A stretch of DNA of 64,000 nucleotides from Nocardia brasiliensis ATCC 700358 (GTDB taxonomy: Bacteria; Actinomycetota; Actinomycetes; Mycobacteriales; Mycobacteriaceae): assembly GCF_000250675.2 (NCBI RefSeq), contig NC_018681.1, positions 7,874,001-7,938,000 on the forward strand, in the 5' to 3' direction. Position 1 is the first letter of the stretch. Each line of letters starts with the position of its first letter. A program made the position numbers and the translations under genes. The notes beneath the pieces are model-generated. The model was not told the origin of the DNA, searched no databases, and was given only the letters and a program-made list of their open reading frames with translations. Shown in pieces: positions 45,292-55,634 of the stretch.

Positions 45292-45451
45292 GGTGCATAC
45301 CCCCCGGGAGCGATGACGTCCGGCGATCTGCTTTCGCCGGACGCTAGGTATCGCCATTGTCGAAAGGCCCCGCCCTCGCCCGCAATGGAATCGCCCGCGA
45401 AACAACGTGCCTGGCAGCACAAGTGGCAGCACTGCCAGCTTGCGCGAAAAG

Positions 45452-45490
45452 CACACGGCCGCCGGACCCGAGGGGTCCGGCGGCCGTGTG
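45452..45490 (-). terminator. ahcY terminator
   Basis: An 18-base perfect stem, CACACGGCCGCCGGACCC (45452-45469) with its complement at 45473-45490, has a three-base loop. In the ahcY direction CTTTTCG follows. It is the strongest intrinsic terminator in the window. Confidence 0.88.
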
Positions 45491-45500
45491 CGTCAGTCGC

Positions 45501-46985
<1,485 letters not shown>

Positions 46986-47085
46986 AGCCTCTGTCTGCCT
47001 CTCCTGGAAGTCGGTACCAACACGCAAGGCTAGTCGCTGGCGCGGCGGCTGGGTACACCGTACTCACCCTTGCTAGCTTGGCGCG

Positions 47086-48132
47086 ATGCCGAACCTGCGC
47101 GCTATCGCCACGACCGCTGTCGTCGGGCTGTCCGTCCTGGGTCTCAGCACCGCCTGCGACAGCGGATCGGACGCCGCACCCGCAACTCCGTCGCGAACCG
47201 TCGACCTGCAGGCGCACCGCGGCGGACGCGGCCTGACCGTCGAGGAATCGCTGCCCGGCTTCGCCAAGGCGCTCGAGCTCGGCATCACGACGCTGGAGCT
47301 CGATATCGTGCTCACCGCCGACCGGATGCCGCTGATCTGGCACGACCCGACCGTGCTCGCCACCAAATGCGCCGACACCGCGCCCGCGACCGTGGACGAC
47401 CCGGAGTTCCCGTATGTGGGCAAGCTGGTGCACGACCTGACCTACACCCAGATCCGGACCCTGGACTGCGGGCGGGCCCTGGCCGATTTCCCCGGCCAGC
47501 AAGCCCTGCCGGGCAACAAGATAGCGACGCTGCCCGAGCTGTTCGATCTGGTGAAGTCCTACCGCGGCGCGCACCCGAGGTACAACATCGAAACCAAAGT
47601 GGAAGCCGAACATCCCGAACAGTCCGCCACGCCACAGGAATTCGTGGACGTCATCCTCGCCACCGTGACCGCGGCCGGCGAGACCGGCAACGTCGAGATC
47701 CAGAGCTTCGACTGGCGGTCGCTGCCGCTGGTGCGCAAGGCCGATCCGACCATCCCGCTGGTCGCGCTCTACGACGACACCACCTTCGTCGCCGGCTCGA
47801 AGTGGCTCGGGCCGATCCGGTTCGAGGACTACCCGGACGATCCGCTCGGCGCGGTGAAAGCGTTGGGCGCCAACGTCGCCTCGCCCGGTTACTCGGTGCC
47901 CTACGGCCGCAAGGCGGGCGAACCGGGCTTCGCCCTGGTGGCGGACAAAACCTACGTCGACCGCGCGCACGAACTCGACCTGCGCGTCATCCCGTGGACC
48001 GTGAACGACAAGGCCACGATCGCCGCCCAACTCGAAACCGGCGTAGACGGCGTGATCACCGACTACCCCGACCGAATGCGAGAGGTGATGCAGGAGAAGG
48101 GACTCCCTCTCCCGCCCGCCTACCACCGCTGA
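47086..48132 (+). CDS. secreted glycerophosphodiester phosphodiesterase
   Basis: 348 residues. A signal sequence ends in LGLSTAC (Cys24), a weak lipobox. The GDPD motifs are HRGGRG at 44-49 (His44, Arg45), ELDIVLTADRMPLIWHDPT with the metal-binding Glu and Asp, and IPWTVND late. It hydrolyses glycerophosphodiesters from lipids outside the cytoplasmic membrane. It is divergent from ahcY and interrupts the conserved ahcY-tetR order. Confidence 0.9.
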   Translation: MPNLRAIATTAVVGLSVLGLSTACDSGSDAAPATPSRTVDLQAHRGGRGLTVEESLPGFAKALELGITTLELDIVLTADRMPLIWHDPTVLATKCADTAPATVDDPEFPYVGKLVHDLTYTQIRTLDCGRALADFPGQQALPGNKIATLPELFDLVKSYRGAHPRYNIETKVEAEHPEQSATPQEFVDVILATVTAAGETGNVEIQSFDWRSLPLVRKADPTIPLVALYDDTTFVAGSKWLGPIRFEDYPDDPLGAVKALGANVASPGYSVPYGRKAGEPGFALVADKTYVDRAHELDLRVIPWTVNDKATIAAQLETGVDGVITDYPDRMREVMQEKGLPLPPAYHR

Positions 48133-48346
48133 ACCCGCCACCCCCGGCCCGAAGTCGGGCGCACCCACCGCGCACGACTCCACACCGGTCAGCACGAACT
48201 GCGAGACCGGCACATCACGCGCGACTTCCCATCATTCGCCGGCGAACCGAGGCCGGGCGCACCCACCGCGCCCGACTCACATCAGTCGTCGGCGAACCGG
48301 CGGGGCCGCGTTCTCAGATCGCGCCCGACTCCGCCACCACCGAACC

Positions 48347-48379
48347 GGGAGCCGCGCACGCACGCCGTGCGCGGCTCCC
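48347..48379. terminator. hairpin between GDPD and alkB genes
   Basis: GGGAGCCGCGCAC (48347-48359) pairs perfectly with GTGCGCGGCTCCC (48367-48379), loop seven. The surrounding 280 bases hold short repeats: CTCAGATCGCGCCCGACTCC occurs twice about 98 bases apart, and a GGGCGCACCCACCGCGC unit also occurs twice. No gene is visible there. Confidence 0.6.
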
Positions 48380-48412
48380 CGTCGGTCACCACCGAACCGG
48401 CGGGCCGGGATC

Positions 48413-48949
48413 TCAGATCGCGCCCGACTCCGCTACCGTCGCTTCCCTGCGCTGCGCCGATCCGTTGCGCTGCACCACAGTGTTGCGCTGAACGGCACCG
48501 TTGCACGGGCTGCCCGAATTGCCCGATGGCACACCGGTTTCCGAGGTGACACCACTGCCCGAGGCGACACCATCCACCGCGGCGCCGGAACCACCCGGGC
48601 GCACGTCGCTGCCCTGCACCACACCATCGGCCTGCGCGCCACGATTCGCCTGCGCCGCACCCGCACCGTTCGATCGCGCCGCACCACTGGCCTGCGCCGC
48701 GCCATTCGTGTGCGCCGCGAAATTCGAGGGCACCGCACCGTCACCGCCCCGCACCGCACCGTTCGACTGCGCCGCACCTTGGGCACCATCGTTGGCCGAT
48801 GGCACACTCGCAGCTCGCGCCGCACCGTCCGCACCGTCTGCTTGCGCCGCACCATTCGCTCGGGCCGTACCACTCGTCTGCTCCGCACCATTCGCCTGCG
48901 CCGGGGCATCCGACTGCGCCGGGGCATTCGTTTGCGCCGCTGCGTTTTC
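48413..48949 (-). repeat. 18-nt repeats encoding the AlkB tail
   Basis: On the plus strand units like CTGCGCCGCACCATTCGC repeat with a usual period of 18 bases and many substitutions. They encode the hexapeptide series in the AlkB C-terminus. Several units share CTGCGCC with the array at 33.0-33.4 kb. Confidence 0.7.
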
Positions 48950-50116
48950 CGGGGTCCGGGTGGCCCAGCCGCGGTAGCGCTCCAGGAGCTGGCGGCGTTT
49001 GCGGGGGTGGATGTTCGCGCGGGTGACGTCGCCCTCGTAGTGCTCGAGCACGCGATGGTCCATCACCGCCCGCCACAGCGGGGGCACGACCGCGAACAAA
49101 ATCATCGTGGCGTATCCGGCCGGCAGCTGCGGCGCCTGCATGGAACTGCGCAGCGTCTGATACCGGCGGCCGGGATTGGCGTGATGATCACTGTGCCGCT
49201 GCAGATGGAACAGGAAGATATTGGTGACGAGCCGGTCGCTGTTCCAGCTGTCGCGCGGTGAGCAGCGCGCGTAATTGCCGTTCGGCCGCTTACCCCGCAG
49301 CAGTCCGTAGTGCTCGATGTAATTCACCGTCTCCAGCAGCGAGGCGCCGATCACGGCCTGCAGGATCAGCCACGGCAGAATGCCGATGCCGAACAGCGCC
49401 ATCAGCGTGCCGAACAGCACCACGCTCATCGACCAGGCCTGCAGGATGTGGTTGTGCACGCTGAACCAGCGCCGGTTCTTGCGCGCCAGGCGCACCCGTT
49501 CCAGTTCGATGGCCGAGCGGAAGCTGCCGAACACGCTGCGCGGCAGGAACTCCCAGAGGGTCTCACCGAGCCGGCCGCTGGCCGGGTCTTCCGGCGTGGC
49601 GACCCGCACGTGGTGCCCGCGATTGTGCTCGACGAAGAAGTGGCCGTAGAACGACTGCGCCAGCGCCACTTTGGCCAGCCAGCGTTCGGCGTTCTCGACC
49701 CGGTGACCCAGTTCGTGCGCCGCGTTGATCCCGATGCCGCTGACGAATCCGAGCGTCGCCGCGAGACCGAGCTTGTCGACGACGCTCAGCTCGTGCCCCG
49801 CCCACATGGCGCAGGCGATGAGCAGGCCGATCAACTGCACAGGCAGGAACAGATAGGTGCACCACCGGTAATACCGGTCATTGGACAGCAACTCGTAGTC
49901 CTCATCGCGCGGATTGGTGCCGTCCTCGCCGACAACCCAGTCCAGGACCGGGATGACGATCAGCACGATGATCGGACCGATCCACCAGAACACCTTTGCC
50001 CCGGTCTGCAACACGAGTTGCGAGGGCAGCAGGGCGCTCAGTGGAGCGATCAGGCCGAAAACCCATAAGTGTCGTTTGGGATCAGTTGATACCGGCGGTT
50101 TGCCAACCGTTTGCAC
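48413..50116 (-). CDS. alkB: alkane 1-monooxygenase AlkB with long hexapeptide-repeat tail
   Basis: 567 residues. The membrane di-iron hydroxylase part is complete: HELGH at 134-138, EHNRGHH at 163-169, NYIEHYG at 265-271 and QRHSDHH at 306-312. It oxidises the terminal carbon of alkanes using electrons from rubredoxin. From residue 390 on come about 178 residues of Ala/Gly/Asn/Gln-rich repeats (ANGAAQ-like hexapeptides) with no cysteine pair, so no fused rubredoxin. The GTG start has GGGAG four bases before it. Confidence 0.92.
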   Translation of the reverse strand: MQTVGKPPVSTDPKRHLWVFGLIAPLSALLPSQLVLQTGAKVFWWIGPIIVLIVIPVLDWVVGEDGTNPRDEDYELLSNDRYYRWCTYLFLPVQLIGLLIACAMWAGHELSVVDKLGLAATLGFVSGIGINAAHELGHRVENAERWLAKVALAQSFYGHFFVEHNRGHHVRVATPEDPASGRLGETLWEFLPRSVFGSFRSAIELERVRLARKNRRWFSVHNHILQAWSMSVVLFGTLMALFGIGILPWLILQAVIGASLLETVNYIEHYGLLRGKRPNGNYARCSPRDSWNSDRLVTNIFLFHLQRHSDHHANPGRRYQTLRSSMQAPQLPAGYATMILFAVVPPLWRAVMDHRVLEHYEGDVTRANIHPRKRRQLLERYRGWATRTPENAAAQTNAPAQSDAPAQANGAEQTSGTARANGAAQADGADGAARAASVPSANDGAQGAAQSNGAVRGGDGAVPSNFAAHTNGAAQASGAARSNGAGAAQANRGAQADGVVQGSDVRPGGSGAAVDGVASGSGVTSETGVPSGNSGSPCNGAVQRNTVVQRNGSAQRREATVAESGAI

Positions 50117-50248
50117 GTTTCTCCCGCTAAATAGGAACCCTAACTCCGATGTACGAGAATAGTTCCAGACTGCACGGCCGTTTCGCAGACCTTGACGGAT
50201 GAAACGTGACGAGGATTACAACCCTGACAGTTGGTTTTTAAGCCCACT

Positions 50249-50289
50249 CATATGTTAGTGAAGCGTGGCTTACTTTCCGCAAACATATG
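50249..50289 (-). promoter_or_regulatory. inverted repeat upstream of alkB
   Basis: CATATGTT (50249-50256) and AACATATG (50282-50289) are an exact inverted repeat 25 bases apart, between the tetR stop and alkB. They could be half-sites for a regulator of alkB. No binding protein is known. Confidence 0.4.
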
Positions 50290-50307
50290 CGGGGTCGAGC
50301 GGGTTCC

Positions 50308-50928
50308 CTACTGCTCGATTCGAGCGGCGAGAATCGCCTCGACATACGGGCTCAGCAACGCGCTCAAATCCTCCGGAGCGTCGCGCCCCGGGCCGGGCGG
50401 GGTCGGAATGTAGCTCAGCGCGATGCGCACCAGCGCGTGCGCGATGACATCCGATTCGGCCGCGGTCGCCGCCACCCAGCTCTGCTGGAACGCCAGCGAG
50501 AGCCGGGCGGTCGCCTGCTCGAGCAACGGCCCGGCGTCGAGGGTGATCAGCCGCAGCAGATCCAGCTTCACCTCGCCGGCCAGCAGCGAACGGACCAGCG
50601 GATCGGCCGCGGCGTCGAGGAAGAAGTTGCGCATCCCCTCCCGGAACGCGGCGCGGGCATCACCGACATTGCCGGTGATGGCCGCGTCCACGTGGTCGAC
50701 CAGATCGTCGGCCAGGCGCAGCGCGTACGCCTGCGCGAGACCGCTGCGGGAACCGAACTCGTTGTAGAGGGTCTGCCTGCTGACGCCCGCCCTGGCGGCC
50801 ACATCACCGAGGGTGATCTTGGACCAATCCCGTTCGGTGAGCAGTTCCCGCATGGCATCGAGGACCGACGTGCGCAGCAACTCCCGCGCGGCCTCCTGAT
50901 AGGGAATGCGAGTTCCGGTGCGCGCCAT
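50308..50928 (-). CDS. TetR-family regulator (AlkX-like)
   Basis: 206 residues from the ATG used here. The N-terminal helix-turn-helix (ITLGDVAARAGVSRQTLYNEF) is typical TetR. It is the last gene of alkB2-rubA-rubB-tetR, as Rv3249c is in M. tuberculosis and alkX in Dietzia, where AlkX represses its own alkane operon. A TTG at 50964 is an alternative start. Confidence 0.9.
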   Translation of the reverse strand: MARTGTRIPYQEAARELLRTSVLDAMRELLTERDWSKITLGDVAARAGVSRQTLYNEFGSRSGLAQAYALRLADDLVDHVDAAITGNVGDARAAFREGMRNFFLDAAADPLVRSLLAGEVKLDLLRLITLDAGPLLEQATARLSLAFQQSWVAATAAESDVIAHALVRIALSYIPTPPGPGRDAPEDLSALLSPYVEAILAARIEQ

Positions 50929-50968
50929 ACCCGCGACACTGTCACGGGCGGTTCCCGCAGTCAAAACA

Positions 50969-51151
50969 TCACGACCGCTCTATTTCGACCATGTAGAAGT
51001 CCGCCTTCGCGGCGCCGCAGTCCGGACACGTCCAGTCGTCGGGAATATCGTCCCAGCGCGTGCCGGGTGCGATACCGTCCTCCGGCCACCCCTTCGCCTC
51101 GTCGTATTCGAAACCACACTGAATGCACTGAAAAAGTTTGTAATCGTTCAT
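50969..51151 (-). CDS. rubB: rubredoxin B
   Basis: 60 residues with two Cys-x2-Cys pairs (CIQCG and CPDCG) that hold one iron. It carries electrons to AlkB. The start MNDYKLFQC overlaps the rubA stop as ATGA. The conserved WPEDGIAPGTRWDDIPDDW is typical of AlkG2-type rubredoxins that can support alkane hydroxylation. Confidence 0.96.
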   Translation of the reverse strand: MNDYKLFQCIQCGFEYDEAKGWPEDGIAPGTRWDDIPDDWTCPDCGAAKADFYMVEIERS

Positions 51152-51321
51152 TTGGCCGCTCCCACCCGTTCGAAATCGATCTTTTCCCGCACCCCACAAT
51201 CCGGGCAGCACCAGTCGTCCGGAATCACGTCCCACCGGGTGCCCGCGGGAAATCCTTCGTGCGGATCGCCTTTCGCCTCGTCGTAGACGTATTCACAAAC
51301 GGGACAACGGAACAGATTCAT
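51148..51321 (-). CDS. rubA: rubredoxin A
   Basis: 57 residues starting MNLFRCPVCEYVYDEAKG. It has the Cys pairs CPVC and CPDC and the loop FPAGTRWDVIPDDW. It is shorter and more acidic than RubB and resembles the AlkG1 type. Its ATG overlaps the alkB2 stop by one base and its TGA overlaps the rubB ATG, so three genes are translationally coupled. Confidence 0.95.
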   Translation of the reverse strand: MNLFRCPVCEYVYDEAKGDPHEGFPAGTRWDVIPDDWCCPDCGVREKIDFERVGAAK

Positions 51322-52568
51322 CACGCCACCCCGTCGGCCCGCAGCTCGGTGCCGTAACGGGCAATCACCTTGTCCCGCTTGCCCGGTTGAATATTGGCAC
51401 GGGTGATGTCGCCGTCATAGTGCGCGAGCACGCGCTTGTCCATCACGCGCCGCCACAGCGGCGGGAAGTAGGCGAGCAGGATCATGCTGGCGTACCCGCT
51501 GGGCAGGTTCGGCGCGCCGTCCCAGCTGCGCAGTGTCTGATAGCGCCGGGTCGGGTAGGCGTGATGATCACTGTGGCGCTGCAGGTGGTACAGGAAGATG
51601 TTGGTCACGATGTGGTCGCTGTTCCAGCTGTGCACCGGCGCGGGCCGCTCGTAGCGTCCCGACGCGGTCCGCTGCCGGACCAGACCGTAGTGCTCGAGGT
51701 AGTTGACCGCCTCCAGCAGGCTGAACCCGACCACCGCCTGCAGCACCAGATACGGCAGCAGTTCGAGGCCGAACACCGCGACGAGCACCAGGTAGAGCGC
51801 CGCCGACATCAGCCACGCGCTGAGCACCTCGTTCTTCAGGCTCCACGGCTTCTTCTCGAGCCGCGACAGCCGGGTCTTCTCCAATCGCCACGCCGAAGTC
51901 AGGCTGCCCCACACGGTGCGCGGCCAGAAAGCCCAGAAGGTTTCGCCCACACGGGAACTCGCCGGATCCTCGGGGGTCGCGACGCGCACGTGATGACCGC
52001 GGTTGTGCTCGATATAGAAGTGACCGTAGAACGATTGCGCCAGCGCGATTCTCGACAGCCAGCGCTCCAGATGCACCTTCTTGTGGCCCAATTCGTGCGC
52101 GGTGTTGATGCCGATCCCGCCGATCATGCCGACCGTGATCGCGAGGCCGATCTTGTCGACCACGTGCAGGCCGCCGTCGAAACCGAGCCAGCTCACGTTG
52201 TCCGCGGTGATCAGGTAGCAGGCCATGAGCAGCGACGCGTATTGGCACGGCAGATACAGGTAGGTGAGGTAGCGGTAGTACTTGTCGTGCTCCAGATACT
52301 CCATCACCTCGTCCGGCGGATTATCGCCGTCGGGCCCGAAGAATATGTCCGCCAACGGAATCAGCACATACACCAGGATCGGGCCGAGCCAGAACGGCAC
52401 CTGTGCCAGCCGATGCCAGCCGAGCGCGTTGAGCGCCAGGATCACCGGGATCCCGATGGTGAACAGGCCGGTGGGCGCGAACAGACCCCACAGCCACATA
52501 TAGCGCTTGCGGTCGCGCCAGTCCGGCGTCGCCGTCGGCTGCGCGGACGTGTCGGCTGCTGTCGACAT
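51321..52568 (-). CDS. alkB2: alkane 1-monooxygenase AlkB (operon copy)
   Basis: 415 residues. Six membrane helices and the histidine boxes HELGH, EHNRGHH and QRHSDHH are present, plus NYLEHYG. It begins MSTAADTSAQPT and has GGAG six bases upstream. It lacks the repetitive tail of the 48.4-kb copy, ending LRADGVA. It heads the alkB2-rubA-rubB-tetR operon and corresponds to Rv3252c. Confidence 0.95.
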   Translation of the reverse strand: MSTAADTSAQPTATPDWRDRKRYMWLWGLFAPTGLFTIGIPVILALNALGWHRLAQVPFWLGPILVYVLIPLADIFFGPDGDNPPDEVMEYLEHDKYYRYLTYLYLPCQYASLLMACYLITADNVSWLGFDGGLHVVDKIGLAITVGMIGGIGINTAHELGHKKVHLERWLSRIALAQSFYGHFYIEHNRGHHVRVATPEDPASSRVGETFWAFWPRTVWGSLTSAWRLEKTRLSRLEKKPWSLKNEVLSAWLMSAALYLVLVAVFGLELLPYLVLQAVVGFSLLEAVNYLEHYGLVRQRTASGRYERPAPVHSWNSDHIVTNIFLYHLQRHSDHHAYPTRRYQTLRSWDGAPNLPSGYASMILLAYFPPLWRRVMDKRVLAHYDGDITRANIQPGKRDKVIARYGTELRADGVA

Positions 52569-52596
52569 CGTTGTCTCCAATCCAAAAGCGGCACGC

Positions 52597-52675
52597 CACG
52601 TGTGACGTGCGTTACCTCTGCCATGGACAATAGAGATCGATTTGTCGCCTGTCTATACAAATCAGAGAATTTGTA
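52597..52675 (-). promoter_or_regulatory. palindromes in the alkB2 promoter region
   Basis: CACGT-GTG-ACGTG lies at 52597-52609, 29 bases before the start codon. TACAAAT-CAGAGA-ATTTGTA, a 20-base inverted repeat with seven-base arms, is at 52656-52675. The second has the size and symmetry of a TetR site and is the better candidate for the AlkX-like regulator made by the operon. Confidence 0.6.
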
Positions 52676-52700
52676 AAGCCGAGATGTCGCAGACAACGAG

Positions 52701-52735
52701 AACGCCCCGGTCAGGCGAGGCCTGACCGGGGCGTT
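52701..52735 (-). terminator. terminator of the fbiA-fbiB-nudix operon
   Basis: AACGCCCCGGTCAGGC (52701-52716) pairs perfectly over 16 bases with 52720-52735, loop three bases. It lies 17 bases after the nudix stop. The downstream side is moderately T-rich. Confidence 0.85.
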
Positions 52736-52751
52736 GGCGCGTCGAGGGGTG

Positions 52752-53270
52752 TTACCGCAACAGCACGTCGGCGTTGTCCGGAAGTGCGTCCACCGGCCAC
52801 CAGCGCAGGTCCGTCGACTCCGCGCTGCGCACCGGCACCGCGCCCGCCGGGGCGGTGATCCGGAACAGCAGGTCCAAATGCCGCGTCGGCCGGCCGAGCG
52901 AACAGGTGATCGGATGCGCCTGCGCGCCGTACAGCTGCGGCTCCATCCGCAACCCGGCAATGCCGGATTCCTCGGTGGCCTCGCGCAGCGCCGCGCCCGC
53001 GACGGTCTCGTCCGACTCCTCGCAGTGCCCGCCGAGCTGGATCCAGCTACCCACCCGCGGATGCAGGGTCAGCAGCACCTCGCGCTCGTCGTGCGAGAAC
53101 ACCACCGCCGAGGCGGTGATGTGGCCCGGCGCGTGCTCGCGCAGGCACCCGCGCGGCGCCGCACCGAGGAACGCGAGCATCGCCTCGCGCAGCGACTGGT
53201 CGGAACCGGCTGCGGGCGACCAGGATTCGAGCAGCGCGGTCGCCGAGGCATGCAACGAGCCGGCGGTCAT
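52752..53270 (-). CDS. NUDIX hydrolase
   Basis: 172 residues. The Nudix region spans about 81-104 (GHCEESDETVAG, then LREATEESGI), close to GX5EX7REUXEEXGU with an extra residue before the first Glu. The end is RWWPVDALPDN. Substrates are nucleoside diphosphate derivatives, not identifiable here. It starts 13 bases after fbiB and ends the F420 operon, so an F420-pathway or cofactor-cleaning role is possible. Confidence 0.88.
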   Translation of the reverse strand: MTAGSLHASATALLESWSPAAGSDQSLREAMLAFLGAAPRGCLREHAPGHITASAVVFSHDEREVLLTLHPRVGSWIQLGGHCEESDETVAGAALREATEESGIAGLRMEPQLYGAQAHPITCSLGRPTRHLDLLFRITAPAGAVPVRSAESTDLRWWPVDALPDNADVLLR

Positions 53271-53283
53271 CGGCGCACCCGCC

Positions 53284-54639
53284 TCACAGCTCGACCAGCC
53301 CGAAATCGTTGCCGCGCACCGGGCGAGGCGTCAGCTCCTCGAGCGGGTGACCGACGGCGATGGCGCCCAACGGGTTCCAGTCGTCCGCCAGTCCGAGCAC
53401 CTCCCGGGTGAGCTCCGGGGCGAAGATCGTCGAGCCGATCCAGCAGCTGCCGAGCCCCTCGGTGGCCAACGCGACGAGCAGGCCCTGCACCGCGGCGCCG
53501 ACCGCGACCGTGAACATGGTGCGCTCGTTGGCCCGGCGCCGTTCGTCCGGATAGTCGTGCGCGCCGTCGGGCACGCAGAACGGAATGATGACCTCGGGCG
53601 CACCGCGCAGGATGTCGCCGCGCGCGATCCGGCGCTCCACCCGGTCCGGGGGCAGCCCGTCGCCGGTGAGGTCGGCCCGCCACTTGTCCGCCATCGCGTC
53701 GAGCAGCCGCGTCCGCAGCTGCGCATCGCGCAGCCAGACGAACCGCACCGGCCGGGTGTGGTGCGGGGCGGGCGCGGTGAGCGCGACGGACACCGCGGCG
53801 CGTACCCGGTCCGGATCGACCGGCGCGTCGGCGAACTGCCGGACCGAGCGGCGCAGCAGCACCGCCTCGCGGCGACCCCGCTCGATCGCCTCGGCGGTGC
53901 CGAGCCAGAACAGGTCGTCGGTGCCGCCGCGCAGCAGGTCGGCGGCGGTCGAACCGTCGTCGGTGATCGGTAACCCGCGCACGACCGCGACCGGCACTCC
54001 GCCGAGCTTGCCCTTCACCAGGTCGGCCGCGGCGGCGAGTTCGTCGGCGACGGCGACCTGGGTCACCTGGAGTTCGTTGCCCTGCCCGTCGACGGCGCCC
54101 GCGTAGTCGTGCAGCACCCGCAGCCCGGCGGAGCCGATCGCGGTATCGATCTGCCCGCTGCGCCAGGCCCGGCCCATGGTGTCGGTGATGACCACGGCCA
54201 CCTGCACGCCGAGCCGTTGCGCCAGCTCGGCGCGCAGCACCCGCGCGCTCGCGTCGGGATCGGCGGGCAGCAGGACCAATTCGCCCTGTTCCACATTGGA
54301 GCCGTCGATGCCGGAGGCGGCCTGCACGATGCCCAGCTTGTTCTCGGTGATCAGCGTGCGGCCCTTGCGCGCGAGCACCCGCACCGCCTCCTGTTCGACC
54401 AAGGCGCGGCGGGCGGCGTCGCGCTCCTCCGGATCGAGCGGCGCCTCGACGATGCGGCCCTCGGCCTTGGCGACGATCTTGCTGGTGACCACCAGCACGT
54501 CGCCGTCGGCCAGCCACGACGCGCGAGCGGCGATGTGCTCGGCCAGATCGTCGCCGGGGCGGAACTCGGGCAGGCCGGTGATCGGCAGGATGCGCAGTTC
54601 CCCGGCCGCGTGGTCGGTCACGGTGTTCGCCTCGGTCAC
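53284..54639 (-). CDS. fbiB: F420:gamma-glutamyl ligase/nitroreductase FbiB
   Basis: 451 residues in two domains. The N-terminal CofE-type ligase part (LPITGLPEFRPGDDLAEHIA, VVTSKIVAKAEGR, ITDTMGRAWRSGQIDTAIG) adds glutamates to F420-0. The C-terminal nitroreductase part (RRSVRQFADAPVDPDRVRAA, ALATEGLGSCWIGSTIF) reduces dehydro-F420 using FMN. The GTG start overlaps the fbiA stop by four bases (GTGA). Confidence 0.95.
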   Translation of the reverse strand: MTEANTVTDHAAGELRILPITGLPEFRPGDDLAEHIAARASWLADGDVLVVTSKIVAKAEGRIVEAPLDPEERDAARRALVEQEAVRVLARKGRTLITENKLGIVQAASGIDGSNVEQGELVLLPADPDASARVLRAELAQRLGVQVAVVITDTMGRAWRSGQIDTAIGSAGLRVLHDYAGAVDGQGNELQVTQVAVADELAAAADLVKGKLGGVPVAVVRGLPITDDGSTAADLLRGGTDDLFWLGTAEAIERGRREAVLLRRSVRQFADAPVDPDRVRAAVSVALTAPAPHHTRPVRFVWLRDAQLRTRLLDAMADKWRADLTGDGLPPDRVERRIARGDILRGAPEVIIPFCVPDGAHDYPDERRRANERTMFTVAVGAAVQGLLVALATEGLGSCWIGSTIFAPELTREVLGLADDWNPLGAIAVGHPLEELTPRPVRGNDFGLVEL

Positions 54640-55634
54640 GGTTTCACTCCCGCCAGGTCGAGCGCCTCGCGCACCATCTCCGCGGTGGTGGGCGGATCGG
54701 TCATCAGCAGCGGCACGCTGCGTACCTCGACACCGGGCACGTCGGCGGTGTCGGTGGAGTGGATCAGCCAGCCGTCCAGGATGCCGGTGGCCGAGCGGGC
54801 CCCGTAGTAACGGCCGATCGCCTCCGCGGTGGTCGCCACCCCGATCACGGACAGGCATTCGTCCGCCATCCCGCGCAACGGCTTTCCGTCGATCACGCCG
54901 GACACGCCGATCACCTTGGCGGTGGTGGTGCGCAGCGCGCCGCGAATACCGGGCACCGCGAGGATGGCGCCGATGCTCACCACCGGGTTCGACGGAGCGA
55001 GCAAGACCACATCCGCGGACTCTATGATCTCGGTCACATTCGGCGCCGGTTTGGACTCCTCGGCCCCGATTGTGGCGAATCCATGGGTCTCGATGTTCGC
55101 GCGGTACCGAACCCACCACTCCTGGAAATGGATCGCGCGACGTTCGCCAGGGTTGTCCGGGTCACTCACAACCACGTGCGTTTCACACCGATCGTCGGTC
55201 GCCGGGATCAGTTTCACGCCCGGCTGCCACCGGTTGCAGAGCGCCTCGGTGACCGCGGAGAGCGGGTACCCCGCGCGCAGCATCTCGGTGCGCACCAGAT
55301 GGGTGGCGATATCGCGATCCCCGAGTCCGAACCAGTCCGGCTGCGCGTGGTATTTCGCCAGCTCTTCCTTGGCGTGCCAGGTTTCGCCGACCCGGCCCCA
55401 GCCGCGTTCGGTATCGATGCCGCCACCCAGGGTGTACATGCAGGTATCGAGGTCGGGGCAGATCCGAAGGCCGTGCATCCAGACGTCGTCACCGACATTC
55501 ACGATCGCGGAGACATCGGCCTCGGGCAGCAGTTCCCGGACCCCTTGGAGGAAACGCGCACCACCGACACCACCGACGAGAACGGCAATCCGCGGCCCGG
55601 TTACGGGCTCGGCATCCGCTTGATGAACAGTCAC
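54636..55634 (-). CDS. fbiA: 2-phospho-L-lactate (PEP) transferase FbiA
   Basis: 332 residues, CofD type. It joins the phosphoenolpyruvate-derived moiety to Fo in coenzyme F420 synthesis. Motifs are IAVLVGGVGGARFLQGV near the start, VNVGDDVWMHGLRICPDLD, and LLAPSNPVVSIGAIL. The GTG at 55634 (TVHQADAEPVTGP) gives the normal family length. The whiB2 gene is divergent. Confidence 0.95.
   Translation of the reverse strand: MTVHQADAEPVTGPRIAVLVGGVGGARFLQGVRELLPEADVSAIVNVGDDVWMHGLRICPDLDTCMYTLGGGIDTERGWGRVGETWHAKEELAKYHAQPDWFGLGDRDIATHLVRTEMLRAGYPLSAVTEALCNRWQPGVKLIPATDDRCETHVVVSDPDNPGERRAIHFQEWWVRYRANIETHGFATIGAEESKPAPNVTEIIESADVVLLAPSNPVVSIGAILAVPGIRGALRTTTAKVIGVSGVIDGKPLRGMADECLSVIGVATTAEAIGRYYGARSATGILDGWLIHSTDTADVPGVEVRSVPLLMTDPPTTAEMVREALDLAGVKP

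Noticed and set aside
46986..47085. SAH riboswitch upstream of ahcY
   Set aside because: The 100 bases show only weak complementarity (GCAAGG with CCTTGC) and not the expected conserved core.
48413..48949. Rubredoxin domain fused to AlkB
   Set aside because: AlkB-rubredoxin fusions occur in actinobacteria, but this tail has no Cys-x2-Cys pairs.
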